A stretch of 64,000 nt of DNA from Aldersonia sp. NBC_00410 (GTDB taxonomy: Bacteria; Actinomycetota; Actinomycetes; Mycobacteriales; Mycobacteriaceae). The stretch's first letter is position 1; each line of letters begins with the position of its first letter. Location: positions 186,001-250,000 of the forward strand of contig NZ_JAPENM010000009.1 of the NCBI RefSeq assembly GCF_026342035.1, read 5' to 3'. Below are positions 1-7,789 of the stretch, piece after piece. The position numbers and the translations under genes are program-made. The notes beneath the pieces are model-generated. The model saw only the letters and a list, made by a program, of their open reading frames with translations. It did not search any database and had not been told where the DNA came from.

Positions 1-1
1 C

Positions 2-662
2 GGCCCCGGTGGAACAATCCGATTCGGCATCGGCGAGCCGGGACAACGCGCGGCGGTCTGGCGAGTCTGGGCGAACGAGGGCAAGAGCGACGTCTACGTC
101 GGCGTGCGTGATCTGCTCGGCGAACAGAAGTGGAGCCTGCACGAGACCGGAGACTGGCGGCACCAATGGGTCAACCGTGAACGTGTCGCCGTGACGGGAC
201 AACGCATCATCGATCAGTGGGACCAACCCGCGCCCATGGGCGACACGGGATGGACGCGCGGCATCTCGGTCTGGGTGCGACACGAAGACGTCATCGACGT
301 TCCCGACGACGAGAAACGAAGAACACCGAGATCGTCTGGGTGCCAGCACAACCGGACGGATTCGCCGTCGGGATGCACGTCGTCGTCGCGACGCCGAACG
401 ACATGTTCACCGATCTTCGCGGCGCGATACCCGTCGACGGGGTTCACGCTCGCCGACGGGCGCGTCGTGTTGCTCGTCGTGTCCCGTGAGAAGATCCGAC
501 GACGCGACGGCGGCGAGACTGGAGAACGATCGCGCTCGGGTCGTCGCTGCGGCGAGCGCGGCAGGTATCGATCTCGACTCGGTTCCCGCGCCGAGAATCT
601 TGCTCGCGATGCAGAACGGCAACGGCGACCGGATCGCGTGGGATCTCGCGGCGAGGCCTTGA
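2..662 (+). pseudogene. Frameshifted gene of unknown function, 5' end outside the window
   Basis: Reading frame 2 is open from the left edge and encodes a globular segment rich in Trp and charged residues, including W-R-V-W-A-N-E-G and S-L-H-E-T-G-D-W. At about 313-322 the coherent protein jumps to frame 1 (T-E-I-V-W-V-P-A). It returns to frame 2 near 436-441 at a GGGG run (F-T-L-A-D-G-R-V-V-L-L-V-V), then moves to frame 3 near 495-515 (A-R-L-E-N-D-R-A-R-V-V), ending at TGA 660-662. Joined together, the pieces give a plausible protein tail, so I read one gene with three indels. I do not recognise a family. It is either a decayed gene or a stretch of poor sequence; the neighbouring gene shows the same damage. 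Confidence 0.6.
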
Positions 663-692
663 CCGGCGACTGATCGGTGCGATGCTGACGTC

Positions 693-1063
693 ATGCCGGC
701 CGTGCGGCAGCGCGTACGCGAGCCGGTGCCGTTGCCGTCGGACCCGCCAGCGGACTTCGACGACCGAGCGTCGGCGATCGTTCGATCGCCTACTGCTCGA
801 CTTCGTGACGGCCACACTCGGCGACGTCGGTCAGGTCCGACTTCGGCGACGAGATCTCGTGCCGAACGACGCCACACCTGTTCGACCCCCGTCGCGCCGA
901 CGAAGGCATCGCCCCATCGCGTCGCCGATACGAACGAGCGCGCGAGATCTGCGCGGTCTGTCCAGCGCTCGCCCCATGCCGTTCCTGGGCCATGACAGTG
1001 CCGACCACGGCACTCGGCGGTCTACTGCCGAACGAGCGGTTAGCGCCCAAGATTGCACGATAA
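693..1063 (+). pseudogene. WhiB-family iron-sulfur regulator, frameshifted
   Basis: The 3' half in frame 2 (about 836-1063) carries the four cysteines of a WhiB protein: I-S-C-R-T-T at 857-871, then I-C-A-V-C-P-A-L-A-P-C at 938-970. These would bind a 4Fe-4S cluster. The usual G-[VI]-W-G-G turn is degraded to A-L-G-G, followed by L-L-P-N-E-R-L. The N-terminal part lies in other frames: ATG 693 opens in frame 3 up to about 780, and a helix-like segment (R-L-L-L-D-F-V-T-A-T-L-G-D) is in frame 1 at about 787-825. The coding sequence therefore needs two +1 shifts. WhiB proteins are actinobacterial redox-sensing transcription factors. The family call is firm; whether this copy is functional is doubtful. 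Confidence 0.65.
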
Positions 1064-1104
1064 TTGCACGGGCTTTTCGAAAAACGCTCTGAACTGCGTG
1101 GTTG

Positions 1105-1180
1105 TGGTGCCCCCGGCAGGATTCGAACCTGCGACCCTTCCTTTAGGAGAGGAATGCTCTATCCCCTGAGCTACGGGGGC
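1105..1180 (-). tRNA. tRNA-Arg (anticodon CCT)
   Basis: On the minus strand this folds as a full cloverleaf. The acceptor stem GCCCCCG pairs with CGGGGGC, the D arm contains AGCTCAGGGGATAGAGC, and the anticodon stem TTCCT/AGGAA encloses the loop CTCCTAA with anticodon CCT. The T arm carries GGTTCGAATCC. The discriminator A (1108) is followed by an encoded CCA (1107-1105). It decodes AGG. Its 3' end faces the decayed genes at the left edge of the window. Confidence 0.95.
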
Positions 1181-1237
1181 TATCCCGCCACAAACTACCG
1201 CAACCGACCCGGAACCTTCACACCACACACACACAAA

Positions 1238-1273
1238 TCCGGCCGGGTGCGGGAATCCCCACACCCGGCCGGA
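1238..1273 (-). terminator. Rho-independent-like terminator after the first cutinase gene
   Basis: A perfect 12-bp inverted repeat (TCCGGCCGGGTG and its complement at 1262-1273) encloses a 12-nt loop that itself contains ggg-aat-ccc. On the minus strand it follows the stop codon at 1286 and is followed by a T/G-rich tail (TTTGTGTGTG). It should end the transcript before the tRNA. Confidence 0.7.
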
Positions 1274-1285
1274 CAGGTGAAAACG

Positions 1286-3037
1286 TCAGCGCGCGGGAAC
1301 CGGCGTCGTGGTGGTCACCTCGGCGCCCTCACCCTCGGACCGCACTGCCTGCTGCTCGCCGGCCGCGACCTGCTTGACGGACGGGACGACATCCACCGGG
1401 CCGGCGACCTCGGCCGGAGCTTCGGTCGTGGCATCCGTTGTGCTCGCCTGCTCCGTCGTGGTGGTGGCCGTTGCCTCGCTCGTGCTCGTCGCCTGCGTGG
1501 TATCGGTCGTCGTGGGCGCACCCGTCGTGGTGGCCTGCTCGCTCGACTTGGTCGAGGCCACCTTCTGCGCCGAGGAGGCGGTCGTGCTCGCGGACTTCGG
1601 AGCCGTGGTCGGCGTCGCGGTCGCCGAGGCGGTCATCGTCGCGGCGAGCCCAACGGCGTCGGGGACCTCGGTGGTGCTCGGCTGCCCGTTCTGTGCCTGC
1701 TCGGCAAGCTGGGTCAGCCACGTGGCCGCGTACTGCGCCGAGGTCATGTTCTTGCCGTCGGCGGCGTTGGTGTCGTGCCAGTAATCGAAGTGGTGACCGG
1801 TGTCCGGGCCCAGCGTCAAGTTGTAGGGATCACTCTGCACCACCGCGATGGTGTTCTTGTTGTCTTCGATCGCACCGATGACCTCGTTGGCCATCTTCTT
1901 CGGCAGATAGGCGACGTTCAGGAGTTCGCCGGTGGTGAACTGCACGAGCTCACCGGCGGTCGCGGTGGCCTTCGGCTCGTAGTAAGGATCGGACACCTTG
2001 ATCAGCACGTCGAGGAAGGTCTGGTCACTCTTCATCCAGTCGTCCTGAGTCGCGATCTCGTTCAGCGCGGCGAGCGCAATGCGACCGATCACAGCAGCGA
2101 CCTGCGGACCGTTCGCGACAGTCAGCCCATCCTTCTGCAGGGAGTCCACATTGACCTGCCGGGCCACGTTGACGGCGAGCTGCAGCACCGAGGTGCTCTC
2201 GGGCAATGAGCAGGTGAGATCACCCTCCGAGCAGAACGACGCGACCTTGCCGTTCAGCGCACCGAAACTGCCCCCGGTGCCCTGCAGCGCGCCCTGGCCC
2301 GGCGCGACCGTCGTCCCATTCTGGTACGCGACATTGAACCCGTCCGGGTTCGCGTACGGGTCCTTCGCGCCGGGGAATGGCCCCTCACCGGCCGCGCGGC
2401 CCGCGTCCGCGAGGATGACGACGCCGACGACGGAGTTCGGATCGACGATCGTGATGTCGCCGGCTTCCTGGTTGCCGACGTCCATCGCGAGCCGGCGGGC
2501 GACGTCTGCGCCCTCGCTGTAGCCGACCACCGAGAATTTGGTGTTCGGGCATTCCTTGGCGATGGACTTCATCACGGTCTTCGAGTTCGCGACACCGGCG
2601 TCGACGGCATCCTCGTAGGAGGCCATGTTCGCCGGGTAGTCGACGTAGATCGCGGCGTACGAATCCGATCCGACCGCCGCGGTGGGCGCGTTGACGACCG
2701 GGTCGACCCAGTTGCTGCTGTAGTTGCCCGCCTTCGCCGCCGGGAGGACCGTGCCGTCCGCGGCCACAATGTACTGGTTGTTCGCATTCGAGCTCGGCAC
2801 GTCACCGCGGCCGCCGATCGCGATGCTGACCATGTCGTAGCAGCCGGGGGCACCCGCGCCGGTGAGCACGGACTCGAATGCATCGGGAGTGGACTGGCTC
2901 AGGAACGGAGTCGCGACGAGAACCGCGACGCCCATCGCTCCCGGGACCAAGATTGCCGGCTTCGTCCACTTACGCTTCCGACCGGCCGATTCGGCGTTTT
3001 CATCCGCCGCGCGATCCCGGAAAATTCGCAGTGCCAT
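1286..3037 (-). CDS. Membrane-anchored cutinase-like serine esterase with Thr-rich tail
   Basis: 583 aa. A basic N-terminus (about 1-26) is followed by one hydrophobic segment (about 27-47) serving as a signal anchor. The cutinase-family alpha/beta-hydrolase domain runs from about 55 to 430. It has the nucleophile elbow G-Y-S-E-G (Ser174), the Asp in C-S-E-G-D-L-T-C (about 273) and the His in G-H-H-F-D-Y-W (415/416), so the triad is complete. From about residue 470 the chain becomes a low-complexity Thr/Ala/Ser tail typical of a cell-envelope linker. The ATG at 3037 was chosen over an upstream in-frame start because GGGGA lies just before it. The gene is a tandem paralogue of the next one. 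Cutinase-like proteins of mycolic-acid bacteria are esterases or phospholipases; the substrate here is unknown. Confidence 0.85.
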   Translation of the reverse strand: MALRIFRDRAADENAESAGRKRKWTKPAILVPGAMGVAVLVATPFLSQSTPDAFESVLTGAGAPGCYDMVSIAIGGRGDVPSSNANNQYIVAADGTVLPAAKAGNYSSNWVDPVVNAPTAAVGSDSYAAIYVDYPANMASYEDAVDAGVANSKTVMKSIAKECPNTKFSVVGYSEGADVARRLAMDVGNQEAGDITIVDPNSVVGVVILADAGRAAGEGPFPGAKDPYANPDGFNVAYQNGTTVAPGQGALQGTGGSFGALNGKVASFCSEGDLTCSLPESTSVLQLAVNVARQVNVDSLQKDGLTVANGPQVAAVIGRIALAALNEIATQDDWMKSDQTFLDVLIKVSDPYYEPKATATAGELVQFTTGELLNVAYLPKKMANEVIGAIEDNKNTIAVVQSDPYNLTLGPDTGHHFDYWHDTNAADGKNMTSAQYAATWLTQLAEQAQNGQPSTTEVPDAVGLAATMTASATATPTTAPKSASTTASSAQKVASTKSSEQATTTGAPTTTDTTQATSTSEATATTTTEQASTTDATTEAPAEVAGPVDVVPSVKQVAAGEQQAVRSEGEGAEVTTTTPVPAR

Positions 3038-3179
3038 AACAGTTCCCCATTCTCTCGACGGACGCATCACGCCGTCCGTCGGTTCCCCGACCAATGATCA
3101 ACTTGTCGGGGCAGGAGAGGCCACTGTTACAGCCGCGACGGTGACGAGTCTATCTCGCGACGCTGCACAGCGAACGAAC

Positions 3180-3211
3180 GCCGACCCAACCGGGTTTCCG
3201 GCTGGGTCGGC
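3180..3211 (-). terminator. Hairpin terminator between the two cutinase genes
   Basis: GCCGACCCA at 3180-3188 pairs perfectly with TGGGTCGGC at 3203-3211, with an inner ccgg-gttt-ccgg stem-loop. It lies just after the stop codon (3228) of the upstream cutinase gene. The two paralogues are therefore probably separate transcription units. Confidence 0.65.
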
Positions 3212-3227
3212 GCTGGTGAGGCTGCGG

Positions 3228-4958
3228 TCAGGGCGAAGGCACCGCCGCTGCGGCGGCGTCCTCGGTCGGCTGACTGTCGGCAGGAATCACTTCCTCGGCG
3301 GTGGCCGCCGACTGCCTGGTGGTTGTGGTGGTGGTGGTGACCGCCGACTGCTTGGTCGCGGTGGCCGGAGCCGCCGCCGTGGTGGTCGTGGTCGTCTCCA
3401 CAGCTTCGACGGTGGCCTCGGCAGCTGCCGTAGACGTTGTCCCGGCCTCCGCGGCGGAATCGGCCGACAGGGCGTCGCTCGCTTGCGTCGTCGGGATGGC
3501 AGTCGGTGTCGCGGTCTCGGTCTCGGTCGAGGCCGCAGTCTCGCTGGAGGCCGCAGACTCGCTGGATGCCGCAAGCTCGACCGCGTCCGGCACCTCGGTG
3601 GTGCTCGGTTGCCCCTGCTCGGCCTCCTGGGCCAGCTGCGTCAACCATGCCGCCGCGTACTCGGCCGATGTCAGCGGCTTGCCGTTCGCGGCATCGGCGT
3701 CGCGCCAGTAGTCGAAGTGGTGGCCCACACCCTGTTCGAGGGTCTGGTTGTACGGATCGCTCTGGACGACCTGGATGAGGTTCCGATTGTCCTCGATAAG
3801 CCCGACGACCTCATTGACCAACTTTGCCGGCAGGTAGGCCACGTAGAGCAGTTGGTTGGTGGTGAACTGCACGAGCTCGACCGGAGTGACGATCGCGCCC
3901 GGCTGGTACGACGGGTCCGACACCTTGACCAGCACGTCGAGGAAGGTTTCGTCGCTCTTCATCCAGTTGTCTTGCTTCGCAATATCATTGAACGCAAGGA
4001 GGGCAACTCGACCGAAGGCGATGGCGACGTCCGCGCCGGTCGCAAGCGTCAGCCCGTCCTCATCGATGGCATCGACGTTGACCTGGCGCGCCACGTTCAG
4101 CAGCAGCCGAAGTAGCGCGATGTCTTCCGAAGCCGAGCAGGTGAAGTCGCCTTCCGAGCAGAACGCGGCCACCTTGCCGTTGAGGGCGCCGAAGCTACCC
4201 CCCGACACCAAACCATGGCCGCCGGCTGCGTTGCCGCCGTCCTGGTACGCAACGTCGAAGTTGTCCGGGTGGCCGAATTCGTTCGCTGCGCCCGGGAACG
4301 GACCTTCGCCGGCCGAACGCCCCGCATCGGCGAGAATTACCACTCCGACCACCGAGTTCGGGTCGACGATGGTGATGTCGTCGGCGGGCTGGTTGCCAAT
4401 CTCCATCGCAACACGCCGAGCAACGTCGGCACCTTCGCTGTATCCAACGACGGCGAACTTGGTGTCCGGGCATTCCTTGGCAATCGACTTCATCACCGTC
4501 TCGGCGTTGTCCACGCCGGCGTTGACCGCCTCCTCGTACGTGGCCAAGTTCGCCGGATAGTCGACGTAGATCGCGGCGTACGAATCCGATCCAACCGCTC
4601 CGTTCGGCGCGTTGACCACGGGCTTCAGCCAGCCGCTGTCGAAATCACCCGCTTTCGCCGCGGGGAGGACCGTGCCGTCCGCGGCCACGATGAACTGGTT
4701 GTTCGCATTCGAGCTCGGCGTATCGCCCTTCCCAGCGATCGCGATGCTGACCATGTCGTAGCAACCGGGTGCACCGGCGCCGGTGAGGACGGACTCGTAT
4801 CCGTCGTGCACAGGCTGGCTCAGGAAGGGTGCGGCCGCGAGGACAGCGAGCCCCATGGCCCCCGGCACGAGAATCGCCGGCCGCGCCCACTTCCGTCTGC
4901 GACCTGCACCGTCGGAGGCACTACCCTCCGAACGGCCCTGATGAATGCTCCTGCCCAT
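3228..4958 (-). CDS. Second membrane-anchored cutinase-like serine esterase, tandem paralogue
   Basis: 576 aa, co-linear with the downstream paralogue. It has a basic N-terminus, a signal anchor with the shared A-I-L-V-P-G-A-M-G core at about 28-45, and a cutinase-type hydrolase domain with G-Y-S-E-G-A-D, C-S-E-G-D-F-T-C and G-H-H-F-D-Y-W. The C-terminal tail is low complexity but richer in Ala/Glu/Thr than in the paralogue and contains two poly-Thr runs. ATG 4958 is preferred to a GTG 39 bases upstream because of the purine-rich stretch AATGGGGTTCAGG before it. The tails have diverged more than the catalytic domains, which points to an old duplication with different envelope anchoring. Secreted or surface esterase; substrate unknown. 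Confidence 0.85.
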   Translation of the reverse strand: MGRSIHQGRSEGSASDGAGRRRKWARPAILVPGAMGLAVLAAAPFLSQPVHDGYESVLTGAGAPGCYDMVSIAIAGKGDTPSSNANNQFIVAADGTVLPAAKAGDFDSGWLKPVVNAPNGAVGSDSYAAIYVDYPANLATYEEAVNAGVDNAETVMKSIAKECPDTKFAVVGYSEGADVARRVAMEIGNQPADDITIVDPNSVVGVVILADAGRSAGEGPFPGAANEFGHPDNFDVAYQDGGNAAGGHGLVSGGSFGALNGKVAAFCSEGDFTCSASEDIALLRLLLNVARQVNVDAIDEDGLTLATGADVAIAFGRVALLAFNDIAKQDNWMKSDETFLDVLVKVSDPSYQPGAIVTPVELVQFTTNQLLYVAYLPAKLVNEVVGLIEDNRNLIQVVQSDPYNQTLEQGVGHHFDYWRDADAANGKPLTSAEYAAAWLTQLAQEAEQGQPSTTEVPDAVELAASSESAASSETAASTETETATPTAIPTTQASDALSADSAAEAGTTSTAAAEATVEAVETTTTTTAAAPATATKQSAVTTTTTTTRQSAATAEEVIPADSQPTEDAAAAAVPSP

Positions 4959-5045
4959 ACCTGAACCCCATTCCTCGGCATGTGCAGCGCAACCCACCGA
5001 TCAACTTGAACGTTTGACCAAGTGTCGGGAACGCAGGAGCAGCCG

Positions 5046-5501
5046 TTAACGCGGCGACGTTGTTAGAATGCTCACAAGTCGGTCGAGGCTCTGCGACCAC
5101 CCTTCCCTCGCACCGTCCTCGAAGCTCAGCGGACCGGGTGCCAGCAGATGAAAAGTCATGGTCGTCTTGCCGTCGAGTTCGACGAAAGTCACGGTGATGA
5201 GCGATTCGTGATCCTCGTCACTGTCGAGTGTCGGGTCACCCCAGGTGAACACGAGGCGTTCGGGCTCGACCATCTCGACGAAGTGCCCGGCCGAGACGTA
5301 CTCCGTGCCGTCCGCGTCGTTGATCATCGTCATGCGTTGCGGGTCGCCCGGTTCGGTGCCGAGCACGATGGACGACACAGGTGTCGTGAAACCGCGCGGA
5401 CCAGCCCATTTGGCCATCTGTTCGGGATCGGTCCAGGCCCGGAAGACCAGCTCGCGGGGCGCGTCGAACTCGCGGACGATGGTGAATTCGCGATCGCTCA
5501 T
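5046..5501 (-). CDS. SRPBCC (AHSA1-like) domain protein
   Basis: 151 aa, the usual size for a single START/Bet v1-like AHSA1 domain. The pattern is typical: R-E-F-D-A-P-R-E-L-V-F-R-A-W-T-D-P near the N-terminus, then a W-A-G-P-R-G-F stretch, and W-S-Q-S-L-D-R-L in the last helix. Such domains bind hydrophobic ligands; the ligand is unknown. The start codon overlaps the stop of the PPOX gene upstream by four bases (ATGA). It is the last gene of a three-gene ArsR-PPOX-SRPBCC operon, and ArsR plus AHSA1-like pairs are common in actinobacteria. Confidence 0.85.
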   Translation of the reverse strand: MSDREFTIVREFDAPRELVFRAWTDPEQMAKWAGPRGFTTPVSSIVLGTEPGDPQRMTMINDADGTEYVSAGHFVEMVEPERLVFTWGDPTLDSDEDHESLITVTFVELDGKTTMTFHLLAPGPLSFEDGAREGWSQSLDRLVSILTTSPR

Positions 5502-5995
5502 GACTCGCCCTCCTCCTCGCCGCGCATCCACGCCGGCGCCCCGCCGGGGAATCGGGTCTCGAAGTCGAGCACACCAACCCAGCTGGGCCGCAACGCGATT
5601 CGCTCCATTCGCGGCGCTCGCTCGGCAACCGCGGCCAGATACTCGGCCACCGGCTCGGCACCGCCCTTGCGCATGGCCTGCGCGTATTCGGGCAGCAGGC
5701 CGTCGGATTCGGTCACGTCCGCCCGCCCACGCAGGAGCAGTACATGCGGCGGCGCCTCGTTGGTGTCGATGGTGACCGCGACGTCCGGGTGCGAACGGAT
5801 CGCGCGGGCCTTGTGCGAGGGCGCGAAGCCGCTCATTACGAGTTCGTCGCCATTCCACACGAAATTGATCGGAACCACCCGCGGCGTCCCGTCCGCTGCC
5901 GTGAACGCCAGGCGCGCGGGCAGGTTCGCCGCGAGCAAATCCTGGGCCGTGTCCGTTTCGAGCAACGCAACGTCGCCCTGAGCAAGTTCGGTCAT
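5498..5995 (-). CDS. Pyridoxamine 5'-phosphate oxidase-family (PPOX/F420-type) protein
   Basis: 165 aa with a split-barrel flavin-binding fold: L-P-A-R-L-A-F-T-A-A-D-G-T-P-R-V-V-P-I-N-F-V-W (residues about 26-48) followed by V-A-V-T-I-D-T-N near residue 72. In actinobacteria such proteins often use F420 or FMN as an oxidoreductase cofactor; which one applies here cannot be read from the sequence. It is the middle gene of the ArsR operon, with ATGA overlaps on both sides, so it is translationally coupled to both neighbours. Substrate unknown. Confidence 0.8.
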   Translation of the reverse strand: MTELAQGDVALLETDTAQDLLAANLPARLAFTAADGTPRVVPINFVWNGDELVMSGFAPSHKARAIRSHPDVAVTIDTNEAPPHVLLLRGRADVTESDGLLPEYAQAMRKGGAEPVAEYLAAVAERAPRMERIALRPSWVGVLDFETRFPGGAPAWMRGEEEGES

Positions 5996-6333
5996 GATTG
6001 CCGTCCCTTCTGCTGGATCTCCCGGAGATGGTCATCGAGAAGGTCGAACTTCGACTCCCAGAAGCGGCGGTAGTCGTCGAGCCAGCCGGTCGCTTCACCG
6101 AGCGGTCTGGCTTCGAGTCGGCACGGTCGCCATTGCGCGTCGCGGCCGCGCGAGATGAGCCCGGCACGCTCGAGCACCTTCAGGTGCTTCGAAATCGCCG
6201 GCAGGCTCATCTCGAACGGCTCGGCCAATTGCGTCACGGTCGCCTCGCCGTCCGCGAGACGGGCGAGGATCGCCCGTCTCGTCGGGTCGGCCAGTGCGGC
6301 GAACGTGACGTTCAACCGGTCTTCGGCCTGCAT
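5992..6333 (-). CDS. ArsR-family winged-helix repressor
   Basis: 113 aa. It contains the classic ArsR core: F-A-A-L-A-D-P-T-R-R-A-I-L-A-R-L, a recognition helix M-S-L-P-A-I-S-K-H-L-K-V-L-E-R-A-G-L-I, and a C-terminal helix Y-R-R-F-W-E-S-K-F-D-L-L. No metal-binding Cys cluster is visible, so it belongs to the non-metal group usually found with AHSA1/SRPBCC genes. It heads a three-gene operon and a symmetrical operator lies directly upstream of its start, suggesting autoregulation. The ribosome site AGGTGG lies about 8 bases before ATG 6333. Confidence 0.9.
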   Translation of the reverse strand: MQAEDRLNVTFAALADPTRRAILARLADGEATVTQLAEPFEMSLPAISKHLKVLERAGLISRGRDAQWRPCRLEARPLGEATGWLDDYRRFWESKFDLLDDHLREIQQKGRQS

Positions 6334-6334
6334 C

Positions 6335-6368
6335 CTTAACCACCTAGTTAATTAACCGATGGGTTAAG
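6335..6368 (-). promoter_or_regulatory. Nested dyad operator of the ArsR operon
   Basis: CTTAACC at 6335-6341 and GGTTAAG at 6362-6368 form a perfect inverted repeat. The perfect 10-bp palindrome GTTAATTAAC (6347-6356) has exactly the same centre (6351.5). A further TTAACC lies at 6352-6357. The element ends one base before the ArsR start codon and contains its ribosome site, so a bound repressor would block initiation directly. It is an AT-rich island in GC-rich DNA. Confidence 0.75.
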
Positions 6369-6391
6369 AGTAGGCGCGACGCGCTCTGCGG

Positions 6392-6889
6392 TCAAGACGG
6401 CTGCAACAGCGGATTCTTGCGGAAATCCCAGCTCACCACTTTCTCCGGGACCACCCGCAGCCACGCATGCCTGCCATCGGCGAAGAAGGTGTCACCGCCT
6501 AGATATTTGCGCGCGAACAGCAACTCCGGCCGCGCGACCTGCTCGTCCGGGTCGCTGCCGCGCGGCACGTCGGCCACCGGCTCCGCGCGACCGAGCAACT
6601 CGACCCCACGCAACTCGTGGAACTGTTCGCCCGCATCGACGACGATGCTCACCCGCGGATCGCGGATCACGTCGGTCCAGCGCTGGCTCTTGACGATGGA
6701 GTTCAGCCACAGCGCGGTCCCGTCCCAGACGAACCAGAGCGGGCCGACGTGCGGACGCCCGTCCGCGCCGACGGTCGCAACCCGGCAGGTGTGCTCCCCT
6801 GCGAGGAATTCGTCGCGCTCCTGCGCCGTCATGGCGATCTTGCGGCCTCGGCGCTGCTCCTTGGGTTCCGGCCCGTTCGGTTGTGTCAT
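6392..6889 (-). CDS. Pyridoxamine 5'-phosphate oxidase-family (F420-type) protein
   Basis: 165 aa, separate from the PPOX gene at 5498 and only loosely similar to it. It shows C-R-V-A-T-V-G-A-D-G-R-P-H-V-G-P-L-W-F-V-W-D-G, typical of the Rv1155-like PPOX class that binds F420 or FMN, and a C-terminal W-D-F-R-K-N-P. The start ATG 6889 was chosen because upstream sequence in the same frame is low complexity and has no family similarity. A lone gene: its 3' end faces the ArsR operator and its 5' end diverges from the phosphodiesterase. Likely role: flavin/deazaflavin-dependent reduction; substrate unknown. Confidence 0.8.
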   Translation of the reverse strand: MTQPNGPEPKEQRRGRKIAMTAQERDEFLAGEHTCRVATVGADGRPHVGPLWFVWDGTALWLNSIVKSQRWTDVIRDPRVSIVVDAGEQFHELRGVELLGRAEPVADVPRGSDPDEQVARPELLFARKYLGGDTFFADGRHAWLRVVPEKVVSWDFRKNPLLQPS

Positions 6890-7039
6890 GGTGCGTCGAT
6901 CCCTTTCGTCGGTATTGCGTGCATGCGGTACTGCCCGAACTCTGCCCGGCATCGGTCAGCGTGTTCAATAGCTGGAGGCAACGGGGGCTGCAGGCAAGGG
7001 CAGTGGGGCGCCAGAGGGGCAACGAGAGAGCGGTTTTGC

Positions 7040-7789
7040 ATGTTCGTACTCGCGCAGATCAGCGACCCGCATTTCGACGGCGGAACGCGGAACTACGAGC
7101 GCGCCGCGGCCGTCATGCGGTTCCTGGACGCCCTGCCGCGCCCGGCCGACGCGATCATCGTCACCGGCGACGTCGCCGATCTCGGCACCGCGGCCGAATA
7201 CGCGCAGGCCGCCGAGGTGCTCACCTCGACCGTCCCGCTCTGTATCGGGCCGGGCAACCACGACGACCGGCGCGCATTCCGGGCCGGGCTACTCGGCAGC
7301 GCGCCCAGCGATGCGCCGATCAATCAGCAGCTGCGCGTCGGCGACGTACTCATCGCGATGTGCGACTCGTCGATCCCCGGCCGTCCCGAGGGCGAACTCG
7401 ACGACAGCACCATCGCCTGGGTGCGCGACCTGCTCGACGAGAGCGCACCGGACGACCGGATCCTGCTCGCCTTCCATCACCCACCGGTGGAGCTGTTCAG
7501 TCCGCTCGTCGATCCGATCCGGCTCGGCCGCACCGAAGCCCTGGCCGAGATCCTGCGCGGCGACGACCGCATCATCGGCACGCTGTGCGGCCACGCGCAC
7601 ACGGCCGCCACGACGACATTCGCCGGCAAGCCGCTGGTCGTGGCGCCGAGCGTCGCATCGGTCATCGGGCCCGTCTGGGAGGTCGGGGCCCGCGACATGC
7701 CGGTCGTGGACTACGCGCCGCCGCCGACCATCGCGATGCACGTCCTCGACGGCCGGCGCCTGATCACCCACCTTCGCGTAATCGCCTGA
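7040..7789 (+). CDS. Calcineurin-like phosphodiesterase (CpdA-type metallophosphatase)
   Basis: 249 aa. All five metal-binding blocks of the metallophosphoesterase fold are present in order: I-S-D-P-H-F (residues 7-12), T-G-D-V-A-D, G-P-G-N-H-D-D, F-H-H-P-P and C-G-H-A-H-T. The closest functional class is cyclic-nucleotide phosphodiesterase (CpdA/Rv0805-like), cytosolic with a dimetal centre. A purine-rich stretch (GAGAGAGCGG) precedes ATG 7040. Its 3' end overlaps the convergent AraC gene by 26 bases, and its 5' end diverges from the PPOX gene. cAMP hydrolysis is likely but not proven. Confidence 0.85.
   Translation: MFVLAQISDPHFDGGTRNYERAAAVMRFLDALPRPADAIIVTGDVADLGTAAEYAQAAEVLTSTVPLCIGPGNHDDRRAFRAGLLGSAPSDAPINQQLRVGDVLIAMCDSSIPGRPEGELDDSTIAWVRDLLDESAPDDRILLAFHHPPVELFSPLVDPIRLGRTEALAEILRGDDRIIGTLCGHAHTAATTTFAGKPLVVAPSVASVIGPVWEVGARDMPVVDYAPPPTIAMHVLDGRRLITHLRVIA

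Noticed and set aside
5046-6167. A single long minus-strand frame joining the PPOX and SRPBCC region
   Set aside because: The frame upstream of 5501 is antisense-like and lacks family patterns, while three separate genes with ATGA overlaps explain the region.
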